This document shows positions 1-11,700 of a stretch of DNA of 64,000 nt, in pieces. A model generated the notes under the pieces. It worked only from the letters and a program-made list of their open reading frames with translations. It searched no databases and had not been told where the DNA came from. The stretch is from CBDHDJ01 sp965261645 (GTDB lineage: Bacteria > Pseudomonadota > Alphaproteobacteria > SHVV01): the NCBI GenBank assembly GCA_965261645.1, contig CBDHDJ010000002.1, positions 62,001 through 126,000 of the forward strand, in the 5' to 3' direction. The position numbers and the translations under genes are program-made. Positions within the stretch are counted from its first letter, which is position 1, and every line of letters begins with the position of its first letter.

Positions 1-371
1 GCGTGACGGGTCGTCTGGTAACGTTGGAACAGGCCGAAATGCTCCGGCGTGGCGACGACGGGAACAAACTCGGCAGCGAGATCGTCGTTGATGCGCATGA
101 CCCGGCGCTGCGACCGGCTGGGGCTGAAGGCCGGTGCGTGAACCCGCACGGGGACACACGCGCTGCACCCCTCACAGAGCGGTTTGTAGACGATGTTATG
201 GCTGCGCCGGAATCCGCTCGCCGCGAGCGCCTCGAGGATCTGCTGGCTGTCCTTGTCCTCGCGCCGGAGCTGGGTGAAGACCTTGCGCTCAAGGTGCCCC
301 TCGAGATAGGGGCAGGGCATGGGCGGCGTCATGTAGAACCGCCCCAACGGGATTCTGACGGTGGATGTCAT
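1..371 (-). CDS. bpt: Aspartate/glutamate leucyltransferase (Bpt), N-terminal part, runs off the window
   Basis: Reading the minus strand from an ATG at 371 gives an open frame to the window edge (about 123 residues). It contains the family landmarks in order: GRFYMTPPMPCPYLEG, ERKVFTQL, GFRRSHNIVYKP, the Cys motif CEGCSACVPVRV and SRSQRRV. Bacterial Bpt moves leucine from Leu-tRNA to proteins with N-terminal Asp or Glu, marking them for ClpS/ClpAP degradation in the cytoplasm. The family is about 240-250 residues, so roughly half is present. Identification rests on recalled motifs; the C-terminal GNAT half is outside the window. Confidence 0.9.
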   Translation of the reverse strand, partial: MTSTVRIPLGRFYMTPPMPCPYLEGHLERKVFTQLRREDKDSQQILEALAASGFRRSHNIVYKPLCEGCSACVPVRVHAPAFSPSRSQRRVMRINDDLAAEFVPVVATPEHFGLFQRYQTTRH

Positions 372-495
372 GCGAGCTTCACCATACGCCATTGGGCGTT
401 TGTGAGGCAAAGCTAACATGCGCGATGGCGGCTCGCGCACGGTGCGGCCGCAACGCCATGGCGGCCACTCGGCGTACGGCCAGGCGAATCAGCGA

Positions 496-1386
496 CTATT
501 CGGTCTGTAGCTCGGGCGGCAGCACCGGGGCCTCGCGGAGCAGGATAAGGCTGATCCGGCGGTTTTGCGGGGCAAACGGATCCTCCTCCAGGAGCGGTTC
601 CTGCGCCGCCTTACCCGTGACTTCGGCGAAGCGATCCGGCGTGAGGCCGCCTTGGATCAGGCCGCGGCGGCTCGCATTGGCGCGGTCGGACGAGAGCTCC
701 CAGTTGGAATACCCGCCCGCGCCGCCGAATTGCTGGGCATCGGTGTGTCCGGAGACGGAAATCTTGTTGGGCAGCTTGGTTACGACCTGTGCGATTTGCT
801 CCAGCAGTTTCCGCGTCCTCGGGGCCATTTCGGCACTGCCGCTGGCGAACATCGATCCGCCTTCCTGATCGACGATCTGGATGCGCATGCCCTCGGGCGT
901 CATGTCGATGATGAGGTTCTCGGCCACGTCCGCAAGCTCGGGGTTCTCTAGAATCGCCTGGCGCAGCGCGTCCTGAGCTTCCTCGAAGGCTTCCTGCTCC
1001 TGGCGCTCCTGGAACTCGAGGAAGGCGTCCTCGTCGGGCTCCGCCTGTGGTGCGGAGGGCGGTTGAATGGCGAGTACGACCGTGCTGGCCGACGCCGCGG
1101 CGGCGCCCTCGTCGCCGGTCACGCTGATGCCGCCCAAGGCGCCGCCCGCCCCGCCACCGGAAAGGCTGGCCGCCTCGGGCGTGAAGTATTCGGAGATGCC
1201 CCGCTTCTGTTCCTCGGTCGTGGTGCTCAGGAGCCACAGCAGGAGAAAGAAGGCCATCATGGCGGTCACGAAGTCGGCATACGCAACCTTCCAGGCGCCG
1301 CCATGGTGTCCGCCATGGCCGCCGCCCTTGACCTTCTTGATGATAATTTCGGCGCGGTTGTGGCCGATTCCGCCGCTCATCGCCAC
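496..1386 (-). CDS. motB: Flagellar motor protein MotB
   Basis: This 296-residue protein is the peptidoglycan-anchored half of the flagellar stator. A basic Gly/His-rich N-terminus precedes one transmembrane helix at about residues 34-55 containing YADFVTAMMAFFLLLWLLS; Asp38 fits the conserved proton-binding Asp. A Pro/Ala-rich linker (about 70-130) leads to a C-terminal OmpA-like peptidoglycan-binding domain with SGHTDAQQ and NWELSSDRA. It lies 20 bp downstream of motA on the same strand, so the two are surely co-transcribed. A second ATG two codons in (M3) could also be the start. Proton rather than sodium coupling is assumed from the family. Confidence 0.95.
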   Translation of the reverse strand: MAMSGGIGHNRAEIIIKKVKGGGHGGHHGGAWKVAYADFVTAMMAFFLLLWLLSTTTEEQKRGISEYFTPEAASLSGGGAGGALGGISVTGDEGAAAASASTVVLAIQPPSAPQAEPDEDAFLEFQERQEQEAFEEAQDALRQAILENPELADVAENLIIDMTPEGMRIQIVDQEGGSMFASGSAEMAPRTRKLLEQIAQVVTKLPNKISVSGHTDAQQFGGAGGYSNWELSSDRANASRRGLIQGGLTPDRFAEVTGKAAQEPLLEEDPFAPQNRRISLILLREAPVLPPELQTE

Positions 1387-1406
1387 CTGCCCCGGTTACG
1401 ACCCGC

Positions 1407-2264
1407 TCACACCGCCTGGACTTCGTCTACGGCCTGTTCAAGCTCGATGAACGACGGGCGCTCGTGCGAGAAGAGGATCTTTCGGGCGAACTCGACCGAC
1501 ACTGCTGGTGGATAGCCTTGCAAGTGCGCCATGAGCCCCGCCTTGATGCAGTTGTAGTATTTGCTTTCCGCATCGGCGACCGCGTTCAGGTTCGCGCCCA
1601 CCGGGCCGACGAAGCCATAGGCCAAGAGCACGCCGAGAAAGGTGCCGACCAACGCGCCACCGATCAGACCACCGAGAATCTCGGGCGGCTCGGTGATACT
1701 GGACATCGTGACGATGACGCCAAGAACGGCGGCGACGATGCCGAACGCGGGCAGGCCGTCGGAGACCTGTGTCACGGCGGCGCCAAGCCCGACCGCCTCC
1801 TCATGGTGGGTCTCGATGTCCTCTTCGATCAGGGCTTCGAATTCGTGTGCGTTCTCGGTCCCCATCGTCATCAGTCGGAGATAATCGCAAACAAATTCGA
1901 CGGCATGATGGTTCTTCATGAAGTTCGGGTAGGCGCTGAACAGGGCGCTTTCGGCCGGATTCTCGACGTGCGCCTCGAGCGCTAGCATGCCTTTAGATTT
2001 GGCGAGGCGGAAGATCGAATAGAGCAGGGTGAGGAGCTCGAGATAGGCCACTTTGTTGTGGGGCGAACCCTTGAGGACCCGGCCGGTGCTCTTGAAAACA
2101 CCGAGAATGACGGTCTTGGGGTTCGCTATGATGAACGCCCCCAGAGCGGCACCGCAGATGATGAGGACTTCGAAGGGCTGAAAGAGGATGCGAAGGTCGC
2201 CGTGCGGCATGTAGCCGCCAAGCACGGAGCCGACTACGATTACAGCGCCGATGATTGGGAACAT
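1407..2264 (-). CDS. motA: Flagellar motor stator protein MotA
   Basis: This 285-residue membrane protein has four hydrophobic segments: two near the N-terminus (FPIIGAVIVVGSVLGGYM; VLIICGAALGAFIIA) and two after residue 165 (FGIVAAVLGVIVTM; GTFLGVLLAYGFVGPVGANL). Between them is the large charged cytoplasmic loop that contacts FliG. Length and layout match MotA/PomA/ExbB stator subunits. The Pro in FVGPVG falls where the torque-relevant conserved Pro is expected. It is followed by motB. No other flagellar structural gene is adjacent; a FliL-like gene sits 21 kb away. Confidence 0.95.
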   Translation of the reverse strand: MFPIIGAVIVVGSVLGGYMPHGDLRILFQPFEVLIICGAALGAFIIANPKTVILGVFKSTGRVLKGSPHNKVAYLELLTLLYSIFRLAKSKGMLALEAHVENPAESALFSAYPNFMKNHHAVEFVCDYLRLMTMGTENAHEFEALIEEDIETHHEEAVGLGAAVTQVSDGLPAFGIVAAVLGVIVTMSSITEPPEILGGLIGGALVGTFLGVLLAYGFVGPVGANLNAVADAESKYYNCIKAGLMAHLQGYPPAVSVEFARKILFSHERPSFIELEQAVDEVQAV

Positions 2265-2459
2265 GTCCGGTCAACTCCCTAATTCGTTGGGACAGGGGCC
2301 CTCAACCTCGCCATTCCAGATTCGTGCCAACCGGAAGGGGAGGAAGCTTGGACATTTGAGCATATGTAGTGTTTTCCCATTATTTGGGCAACAAGTGAAG
2401 GGTCTGTTGAAGGATAACGGCACCTAGCGCGGCGCGCCCTGCGTGCGAGCGGCTCCGCA

Positions 2460-3683
2460 TCAGCTTGCACTGGCCATACTGCTGAGCAGCCGAGCCGAAA
2501 ATCCGGCATCGACCAGCTGGTCCATGATTCTGTCAACATGCCGGGAATCGCGGGTTTCGACGACGAGATCGAGATCGGCCGACTTCAGGGGTACGTCGGA
2601 AAACAGACGCTGGTGATTCACTTCGATGATATTGCCCCCGCAGCTGCCGACAATCTCGGCGACCCGCGCCAGCATGCCGGGCATATCGCTGATCTCGACG
2701 CGAATGCTTACCATCCGCCCGTCCCTCACCAGACCGCGCATGATCACCGAGGCGAGAAGACGGGCATCGATGTTGCCGCCCGAGAGGACCACCCCCACGC
2801 GTTTGCCCTCAAAGCGGGCGGGCGCGGCGAAAAACGCCGCCAATGGCGCGGCACCGGCGCCCTCGGCCACGGTTTTTCCGCGCTCAACAGCAAATTGACC
2901 GCCGCTTCGAGGTGCGCCTCGCCGACCAGGATTACGTCGTCCACCAGCTCGCGTGCGATCGCTAACGGCCTCTCACCGATTCGCTCGACGGCAATGCCTT
3001 CTGCGATGGTCTGGCCGCCGACGGGCAGGTTGTCGCCCTTAAGAGCATTGTTCAGGCCGGGATAGCATTGCGCCTCCACGCCGATCACCTCGATGCCGGG
3101 TTTGATCGCTTTCGCCGCGATCGCATTGCCGGCGATCAGGCCGCCGCCGCCGACGGGGATGACGAGCGCCTCGATGTCGGGGTGCGCCGCCAGCAGCTCG
3201 AGCGCGATCGTGCCCTGACCGGCGATGATCTCATCGTCATCGAAGGGGTGGACGAAGGTAAGCTTCTCTTTACTCGGCCAGCTGCATCGCGTGTTGGGCG
3301 GCCGCGGTGATGGTCTCGCCTTCCAGAACAACGCGCGCGCCGAGCCGCTCGGTGGCCCGGATCTTGGTAAACGCGGTGGTGCGCGGCATGACGACGCTCA
3401 CCGGGATACCCAGATGCCGGGCGTGATAAGCCACTCCCTGAGCGTGATTACCGGCGGACATGGCGATGACGCCTCGCGCGGCGTCTGCGGCGTTCAGGCT
3501 CTTGAGCTTGACCAGCGCGCCCCGCTCCTTGAACGACGCCGTGTAGTGCAGGTTCTCGAACTTGAGCACCACCTCGGCGCCGGTCATTTCCGAAAGAATG
3601 GCCGATGGCGCTGAGGGAGTCGTCACAAGAGAATCCGCGATGGCGGCCGCAGCCGCCCGGATGTCATCGATCGTAACGGTCAT
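2460..3683 (-). pseudogene. Threonine ammonia-lyase (IlvA/TdcB type, with ACT domain), two frameshifts
   Basis: Three pieces in different minus frames together make one PLP-dependent threonine dehydratase of about 400 residues. The first (3683-3270) carries the PLP-lysine region NLHYTASFKERGAL and the SAGNHAQGVAYHA loop. The second (about 3270-2880) carries FVHPFDDDEIIAGQGT and the phosphate-binding PVGGGGLIAGNA. The third (about 2870-2460) carries GVVLSGGNID and an ACT-like tail (IRVEISDMPGMLARV). The first break is near 3268-3272, where one extra base makes a TAA. The second is near 2872-2876, where an A5 run is one base short of keeping frame. The enzyme would deaminate threonine to 2-oxobutanoate. 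The gene may be dead, or these may be sequencing errors. The ATG overlaps the TGA of the upstream acylase by 4 bp. Confidence 0.85.
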
Positions 3684-6085
3684 CCACCGGACCCCGGTGG
3701 CGCGGCCGCAGGTCGAAGCCGGAGCGTGCCAAGAGCACCGGCCATGATGTCGTCGCGCCGGATGGTCATGTGAAGGTATTCCACGTTGGACCAGCGCTCG
3801 GCAAAATTGTCGTAGAGATCGGACAGCGGATTGCCCGACTGACCGGCAGAGTGAATGTAAAGCGAACGATCGAGGTCATCGAGATCGTAGATCCCGCGCA
3901 TGCTCGGGCCGTGGATGGCCGCAAAAGGATCGCGCGTGCTGGCGATGCTGTACTGCGCGCGATTGATGGTGAAGGCCCCGCCGCCTACGGGAAACCGAAT
4001 GTCGAACAGGCGCCGAAGGAGGGGCACATGGGTGAACGGTTGATGACGGCTGTGCGCGGGGTGCGCTTCGCCCCAGCGCCACTTTGCGGGGTCGGGGCCG
4101 TAGCTCTCGGCGAGAGCTGCCACCGCCAGAACGAACGCCGTGGCGATGACCTCGTCGCAACCCTCCACCGCCTCTGTCGTGACGTCGTCGCACCACGCCA
4201 GCTTGGCGGTCAAGACGTCATACATGAAGATGGGCCGCAAGCCCCAGGCCTCGCCGAACATCTCCCCCAACTCATCGGCGTAGACCAGCCGCGTGAGCTC
4301 GCGATACCACGCCGCGAAAATGAGCGGCTCGGGGCGGTTTCGGTCCATCGCGCCGTTCCACCCGCGCAGGAGGTCGTGGGCCCGCGCAGCCGGTTCCTGA
4401 ACCACAGGTACCGACAGCAGCAGAGGCAGAAAATCCCGCGCCATCGGCGATACGATGTCGCCCTGCAATCGGATGAAGCTTTCCTGGGAATGCTTGGCCT
4501 GGGATTCGAGCAGCTCCGAGATGCGCCGCACCCGGTAGGCGGGCTCCCATTCGAAGGTGATGTGATAGGGGTAGTCGTCGGGCACGATCTTGTCGTTCGC
4601 CGTCGCGATCACGCCTGACGGGGGATCGAAACTATGGGGCAGCTCTTCGAAGGGAATATAGCCGTCCCAGTCATAGCCGCGATGCCAGCCGGGCACCGGC
4701 AGGCGCCCCATCACGTCGTTGGCGTCCTGGCGGCGCGGTACGCGCCCAGGGGCGTAAAACGCGATATGGCCGTCCACATCGGCATAGACGATGTTCTGTT
4801 GCGGCGTTTCGTAGTCGCGCAAAGCTGCCACGAATTCTTCGAGGTTGGTGGCGCGGGCCATGTTGAGAAAAGCCCGCGGTGTCGTGTCGGAGTCGTCGAG
4901 CGCCGTCCACGCCAGCGCCAGGACGTAGTCCTCACCAACGGCCGCACCGGCCCGGTTCAAGACGTCGGACAGCACCGGTCCATGCCGGCTCAGCCGCACG
5001 TTGAGGTGCATATCGTCGCCCCCGCGCACCTTGATGGTTTCGGGCCGTACCTCGAAGGGTTCCTCGCCACCCGGCGCGAGGTACCGGCCCGGGTCGCTCG
5101 GCGACAGCTTTTCGATGAAGAGGTCCTGGACATCGGGTCCGGTGTTCGTGAAGCCCCAGGCCAGCCGTTGGTTGCGGCCCAGGAGAACGCCGGGGAGCCC
5201 GGGCAAGGTGGCGCCGATGATATCGAGCCCCGGCGCGGAGAGGTGAACGAAGTACCAGACCGAAGGAACGGCGAGGCCGAGGTGTGGATCGTGAGCCAGA
5301 AGCGGTTTGCCGCTCACCGTATGACGCCCCGAGATAACCCAGTTGTTGGAGCCGTTGGCCGGGTGAGGCCACGCGGGACCCATACGCGCCAACTCGTCGA
5401 TCATCGCTCGCCATTTGAAGCCGGTGAGTTCGCGCGGGGGAAAAATCGCAACGCCGCCGTCGCGCGGGAAGAAATCGGCGATCTGCGATGCCGACAGGCG
5501 CTCGGCCAGGCGGGCGCGCAGGAGTTCATTGCTCCAGTTGGCGCCGAGACTCCAGGCCATCATCTTGCCCCACACCAATGAATCGGCGGGCCGCCACGGC
5601 TCCGGCCGATGCCGCAGAAGAACGAACTCGGGCGGCGGGGCGCCGCGCCGTGTGGTGAGAAACGCGTTCACGCCTTCGGCGTAGGCCTCGAATACGGCGC
5701 GGGTGTCAGCATCGAGGCGGGCGAAGTTGCGTTTGGAGTACTCGTAGACGCTCAGCGTACGCAGGAAGCGGTCGAAATCGACGGCTCGTTCACCCACGAT
5801 TTCCGCGAGGCGGCCCGCGCCAATGCGCCGATTGAGTTCCATCTGCCACAGCCGGTCCTGGGCATGAACGAACCCCAATGCGAAATACGCGTCACGTTCG
5901 CTCTCGGCATAGATATGCGGGATGCCATGGCGGTCGCGAACGATGTCGACCGGTGCCTCGATCTCCGGCACCGCGAGTTGTCCGTCCAACTGCGGCAATG
6001 AGCTGAGAAGCCAGACATAGGTGCCGCCGGCGCCAACGACGACCAGGCCCAAGACGACGATCAGGACGCGGACCAGCCAACGCAT
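3680..6085 (-). CDS. Penicillin acylase family N-terminal nucleophile hydrolase
   Basis: This is an 801-residue precursor of the S45 peptidase / penicillin G acylase / quorum-lactone acylase group. A single N-terminal transmembrane or signal segment (LVRVLIVVLGLVVVGAGGTYVWLL) suggests periplasmic maturation. The A-chain motifs GIPHIYAESERDAYFALGF and QDRLWQMEL precede the self-cleavage site GSNNW; the Ser, about residue 246 from the chosen start, becomes the N-terminal nucleophile of the B chain. TGPDVQDLF and NGHIAF-like segments follow. I chose the ATG at 6085, preceded by an AAGAAGTG stretch; an ATG 13 codons upstream (6124) lacks a visible ribosome site. Substrate (lactone, beta-lactam or other amide) cannot be read from sequence. 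Confidence 0.9.
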   Translation of the reverse strand: MRWLVRVLIVVLGLVVVGAGGTYVWLLSSLPQLDGQLAVPEIEAPVDIVRDRHGIPHIYAESERDAYFALGFVHAQDRLWQMELNRRIGAGRLAEIVGERAVDFDRFLRTLSVYEYSKRNFARLDADTRAVFEAYAEGVNAFLTTRRGAPPPEFVLLRHRPEPWRPADSLVWGKMMAWSLGANWSNELLRARLAERLSASQIADFFPRDGGVAIFPPRELTGFKWRAMIDELARMGPAWPHPANGSNNWVISGRHTVSGKPLLAHDPHLGLAVPSVWYFVHLSAPGLDIIGATLPGLPGVLLGRNQRLAWGFTNTGPDVQDLFIEKLSPSDPGRYLAPGGEEPFEVRPETIKVRGGDDMHLNVRLSRHGPVLSDVLNRAGAAVGEDYVLALAWTALDDSDTTPRAFLNMARATNLEEFVAALRDYETPQQNIVYADVDGHIAFYAPGRVPRRQDANDVMGRLPVPGWHRGYDWDGYIPFEELPHSFDPPSGVIATANDKIVPDDYPYHITFEWEPAYRVRRISELLESQAKHSQESFIRLQGDIVSPMARDFLPLLLSVPVVQEPAARAHDLLRGWNGAMDRNRPEPLIFAAWYRELTRLVYADELGEMFGEAWGLRPIFMYDVLTAKLAWCDDVTTEAVEGCDEVIATAFVLAVAALAESYGPDPAKWRWGEAHPAHSRHQPFTHVPLLRRLFDIRFPVGGGAFTINRAQYSIASTRDPFAAIHGPSMRGIYDLDDLDRSLYIHSAGQSGNPLSDLYDNFAERWSNVEYLHMTIRRDDIMAGALGTLRLRPAAAPPGSGG

Positions 6086-6210
6086 GCTGTGATCACTTCT
6101 TTGCCGCGAATGCGCGCGGCTCATAACACCAGAATTCCGGGGTCAAAGGAACCGCCGTTGCGGCTTCGCCCGCCGGTTGATGGCCCCCTCCGAAACGCCG
6201 AGCCGATGGC

Positions 6211-7386
6211 TCAGCGCGAGGTTCCAGCGAGCTCGGCGAGAATGGCCGCTCGGTCGGCGTCGAGATCGGGGCTCGGCCGACGCGTGGACGGATCGGGAAA
6301 GGATGAGATTTTCACCGGGTTGCCGGCCATGCGGATGGGGCCGGCGATGTCATCATGGGTATCGACCACCATGTTGCGGGCGTTGATCTGCGGGTCTTCG
6401 ATCACCTGCTTGATGTCGTTGATCGGCCCGCACGGAATGCCGGCGCCCCTCAATAGCTCGAGCCAATGGGCGGCACCGTGATCTGCCAGGATGGCCTCGA
6501 TCTCGCACTTGAGCTCCTCGACGTGTTCGATGCGTGCCTCGTTGGTGCTGAAGCGCTGATCGGCGACAAGCTCTGGGCGGGCCAACGTCTCCGCCAGAGT
6601 AGCAAACAGCGTATCGTTGCCGGCCGCGACGGTGATGTAGCCCTCGCCCGTGGCATAGGCCTCGAACGGCGCGATGGAGGGGTGGCGCGCTCCCTGCGGG
6701 ACAGGCACGCGCCCGGTCGCCAGGTAACGGGCGATGGCGTTCTCGCAGATCGCCACCTGGCAATCGAGCATGCTCACGTCGAGCTTCCGTCCTTCTCCGG
6801 TCTGGGCGCGGTGATAGAGGGCCGCATTGAGTCCGCTGGCCATGAACAGCCCCGCTGTGATGTCACCCACCGCGGCGCCAACCCGGACGGGAGGCTGGCC
6901 GGGATACCCGGTCATGCTCATGAGGCCGCCCATGCCCTGTACGACGACGTCGTAAGCCGCGCGCTCGGCATAGGGCCCGGTGTGGCCGAAGCCGGAGACG
7001 GCGGCGTAAATCAGGGTGGGATAGGCTTGGTGCAAATGCTCCCAGCCGTAGCCCAGCCGCGCCAAGGTGCCGGCGCGAAAGTTCTCGATCAGGACATCGA
7101 CATGCGCCAGCAGATCATCGAAGATCGCCCGGTCGTCCGCGGCCTTCAAATCGAGAGCGAGGCTTTCCTTGCCCCGGTTAAGCGACATGAAATAGGTCGA
7201 CTTGCCGTTGACGAAGGGGCCGTATTGACGGGCGTCATCGCCGGTGCCGGGCAGCTCTATCTTGATCACCCGCGCGCCCATGTCGGCCAGCACCATGGTG
7301 CAGAACGGCCCGGCGAGCACACGCGTGAGGTCGAGAATGACGACGCCGTTGAGGGGGCCTGCAACGGATGAAGGTTTGAGGGGCAT
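6211..7386 (-). CDS. CaiB/BaiF family class III CoA-transferase
   Basis: This cytoplasmic enzyme of about 391 residues transfers CoA between carboxylic acids via an aspartyl-CoA anhydride. Visible family motifs are LDLTRVLAGPFCTMVLADMG near the N-terminus, NRGKESLALDLK, GYGW..L, SGFGHTGPYA.R.AYD, and VGAAVGDITAGL, whose Asp is the expected catalytic residue. GNPVKIS lies close to the C-terminus as in formyl-CoA transferases. The start is set at ATG 7386, with a GAAGG about 9 bases upstream; an in-frame GTG at 7440 would add 18 residues. The acyl substrate is unknown. It is not tightly linked to neighbours, though icmF and gcdH nearby also handle acyl-CoAs. Confidence 0.93.
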   Translation of the reverse strand: MPLKPSSVAGPLNGVVILDLTRVLAGPFCTMVLADMGARVIKIELPGTGDDARQYGPFVNGKSTYFMSLNRGKESLALDLKAADDRAIFDDLLAHVDVLIENFRAGTLARLGYGWEHLHQAYPTLIYAAVSGFGHTGPYAERAAYDVVVQGMGGLMSMTGYPGQPPVRVGAAVGDITAGLFMASGLNAALYHRAQTGEGRKLDVSMLDCQVAICENAIARYLATGRVPVPQGARHPSIAPFEAYATGEGYITVAAGNDTLFATLAETLARPELVADQRFSTNEARIEHVEELKCEIEAILADHGAAHWLELLRGAGIPCGPINDIKQVIEDPQINARNMVVDTHDDIAGPIRMAGNPVKISSFPDPSTRRPSPDLDADRAAILAELAGTSR

Positions 7387-7589
7387 GGGCGAGGGCCTTC
7401 CCGTGGTTCGTGGCAGACTGACGATCGTGTCGGGGCGCACCTGTGGCGTCTCTTAGCCGAGCGTAACCAGGCACGCAACGGCGGGCGAGCCGAACGGGGA
7501 CGGGGGAATTCGAACGTTCGATGTCGGAGCGGGCGATAGGGCGCCGGCTCTGTGAAATGCATAGACCGTATATTCTGATGCGTGCCGGT

Positions 7590-8618
<1,029 letters not shown>

Positions 8619-8786
8619 CGCTGTCCTCCGCGGTAATCCATGCGTTGCGCCGATGGTCGCAAGAATGCGATCGCCCGAATTCGTACCCTCAATACTACGT
8701 GAGTCGGGCCGCGCACAATGCTAAGGGCATTAAGTTAGTGTATATCTGAGAAATCACACGCCTTTGCCGGGGTGTAGGGTCCCAAC

Positions 8787-8793
8787 GGAGGAG
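8787..8793 (+). promoter_or_regulatory. Shine-Dalgarno site that selects a TTG start for icmF
   Basis: A GGAGGAG run lies six bases before a TTG at 8800. The upstream in-frame TTG at 8764 has no such site, so 8800 is the better start. No ATG or GTG is available before the conserved cobalamin-binding domain. Confidence 0.7.
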
Positions 8794-8799
8794 AGCCTA

Positions 8800-11700
8800 T
8801 TGGCTGAGACGGGCGCCGATAGCGGTGTCGATGCCAAACGGTCCGAGGCACGCGGGCAGGCGGGCGCAGCGCGGAAGACGGCGTCGAAACGCCGCGCCAA
8901 GTCGCGCTCCTCGAAGCATGCGGTGCGCTTCGTCACTGCCGCCGGCCTGTTCGACGGCCACGACGCCTCGATCAACATCGTCCGCCGCATCCTGCAGGCG
9001 GCCGGAGCCGAGGTCATCCATCTCGGGCACAACCGCTCGGTCGACGATATCGTCACGGCTGCGCTCCACGAGGACGCGCATGCCATCGCGGTGAGCTCCT
9101 ATCAGGGCGGTCACATCGAGTTCTTCAAGTTCATGATCGACCGCCTAGCCGGGGAGGGCGCATCACACATCAAGGTGTTCGGTGGCGGTGGCGGGGTCAT
9201 CATCCCGGAAGAGGTACGTGAGCTCGAGGCCTGCGGTGTCGCCCGCGTGTATTCGCCCGACGATGGGCAGGCGATGGGGCTCTCGGGCATCGCCGAGGAC
9301 ATGATCGCGCGCGCTAATCAGGATCTCACCCGACATGCGCCCGCCACCCTCGATGGCCTGAAGGCGGGCCGGTCACGTGATCTTGCATGCATCATCACGG
9401 CGCTCGAAGCGAACAGCCTTGAGGAGAAGTTGCGGGCAGCACTGCGGCGGCTTGGCAAACAAGCGGGGAGCGTGCCCGTGGTCGGTTTGACGGGTACCGG
9501 CGGCGCGGGTAAATCGTCGATCACCGATGAGCTCGTCCGGCGTATTCGGCTCGATCAGCCCGATATCGCCATCGCTATTCTGTCGGTCGATCCGTCGAAG
9601 CGGAAGGGCGGCGGCGCCTTGCTTGGTGATCGCATCCGCATGAACGCGATCGGCGGTGCGCACGTTTTCATGCGGTCGTTTGCGACGCGGCGCTCGGGGC
9701 GCGAGATCGCGTCCTGCCTGACCGACGCTATCGCCGCGTGCAAGGCGGCGGGCTTCGATCTCGTATTGGTGGAGACCGCCGGCATCGGCCAGGGGGATTC
9801 GGCGATCGTCGATCTGGTCGATGTGCCGATCTACGTCATGACGCCGGAATACGGCGCGCCCAGCCAGCTCGAGAAGATCGACATGCTGGATTTCGCCGAA
9901 CTCGTGGTCATCAACAAGTTCGACCGGCGCGGCGCGCTCGATGCGCTGCGCGACGTGCGCAAGCAGGTGCAGCGCGCCCGCCAAGCGTTCGATGCCGCGC
10001 CCGAGGACATGCCCGTCTATGGCACCATCGCCGCCAAGTTCAACGATGACGGGATCACGGCGTTCTATCTGGGTTTGCTCGGCGTGCTCGCCGAGAAGCG
10101 TTTGGCGCAGTGGACCAGCGAACTAGAGGCGCCGCCCGGCGGGGCATCGAGCGACCGCAGCACCGTCATTCCACCGGACCGCACCAGGTACCTTGCCGAG
10201 ATCGTTGAAGCGGTGCGGTCCTATGGCAAGTTTGTCGAGGACCAGGCCGTCATCGCTCGCGAGCGCCAGCAGCTCGAGGCCACCAAACGCATGTTGGCAA
10301 AGGAGAACGGACGCTCGCCGAGCAAGGCGATCGACGATCTCCTGGCCGCGCGGGAGAACGCCCTCGATCCCATCGTCGGCCGCCTTATCGACGGCTGGCC
10401 GGCGCTTCGTGAACGCTATCGCGGCGAGGCGTATGTGACGAAGGCGCGGGGCCGCGAGGTGCGCACCGCACTTCAGATCACGACCCTGTCGGGCACGGCG
10501 ATCCCCAAGGTCGCGCTGCCGCGCTATGAGGATCATGGCGATCTGTTGCGCTGGCTGCTCCGGGAGAACGTGCCCGGCGCATTTCCTTTCACCGCCGGGG
10601 TGTTCCCGCTCAAGCGCGAGAACGAGGACCCGACCCGCATGTTCGCCGGTGAAGGCGACCCCAAGCGCACCAATCGGCGCTTCAAGAAGTTGTCGCGGGA
10701 ATCGCTCGCGAAACGGCTGTCAACGGCTTTCGACTCGGTCACCCTTTACGGCGCGGACCCCGACGAGCGCCCCGATATCTACGGCAAGGTGGGAACCTCG
10801 GGCGTGTCCGTCGCCACGCTTAACGATATGAAGGAGCTTTATGACGGATTCGATCTTTGCGATCCGATGACGTCGGTGTCCATGACCATCAACGGCCCCG
10901 CGCCCACCTTGATGGCGATGTTCCTCAACACGGCGCTCGATCAAGCCATCGACCGTTTCAAAGCCGAGCATGGACGTAAACCAGCCGCGAAAGAGCTCAC
11001 CGAGATTCACGCATACGTTCATGAAAACGTACGCGGCACCGTGCAGGCGGACATCCTCAAAGAGGATCAGGGCCAGAACACCTGCCTGTTCTCCATCGAG
11101 TTCAGCCTGAAGGTTATGGGCGACGTTCAGGCGTACTTCACGGCCCGCAACGTGGGCAATTTCTATTCGGTGTCGATCTCCGGCTTTCACATCGCCGAGG
11201 CTGGCGCCAACCCGATTTCACAGCTCGCCTTCACGCTGGCGAACGGCTTCACCTATGTCGAGGCTTATCTCGCCCGCGGCATGGACATCGATTCGTTTGC
11301 GCCCAATCTCTCGTTCTTCTTCTCGGCGGGCCTCGATCCGGAATACACCGTGCTCGGGCGAGTGGCGCGGCGCATCTGGGCCATCGCCATGCGCGATCGT
11401 TACGGCGCCGACGAGCGCGGGCAGAAGCTCAAATACCACATCCAGACCTCGGGGCGTTCGCTGCACGCCCAGGAGTACGACTTCAACGACATTCGCACCA
11501 CGCTGCAGGCGCTCGTTGCCACCTACGACAATTGCAACAGCCTGCATACCAACGCCTACGACGAGGCGATCACGACGCCGAGTGAGGATTCGGTGCGCCG
11601 CGCGCTGGCCATTCAGCTCATCATCAACAAGGAATGGGGGCTGGCGCGGAACGAGAATCCGCAGCAGGGATCGTTCATTATCGAGGAGCTGACCGATCTC

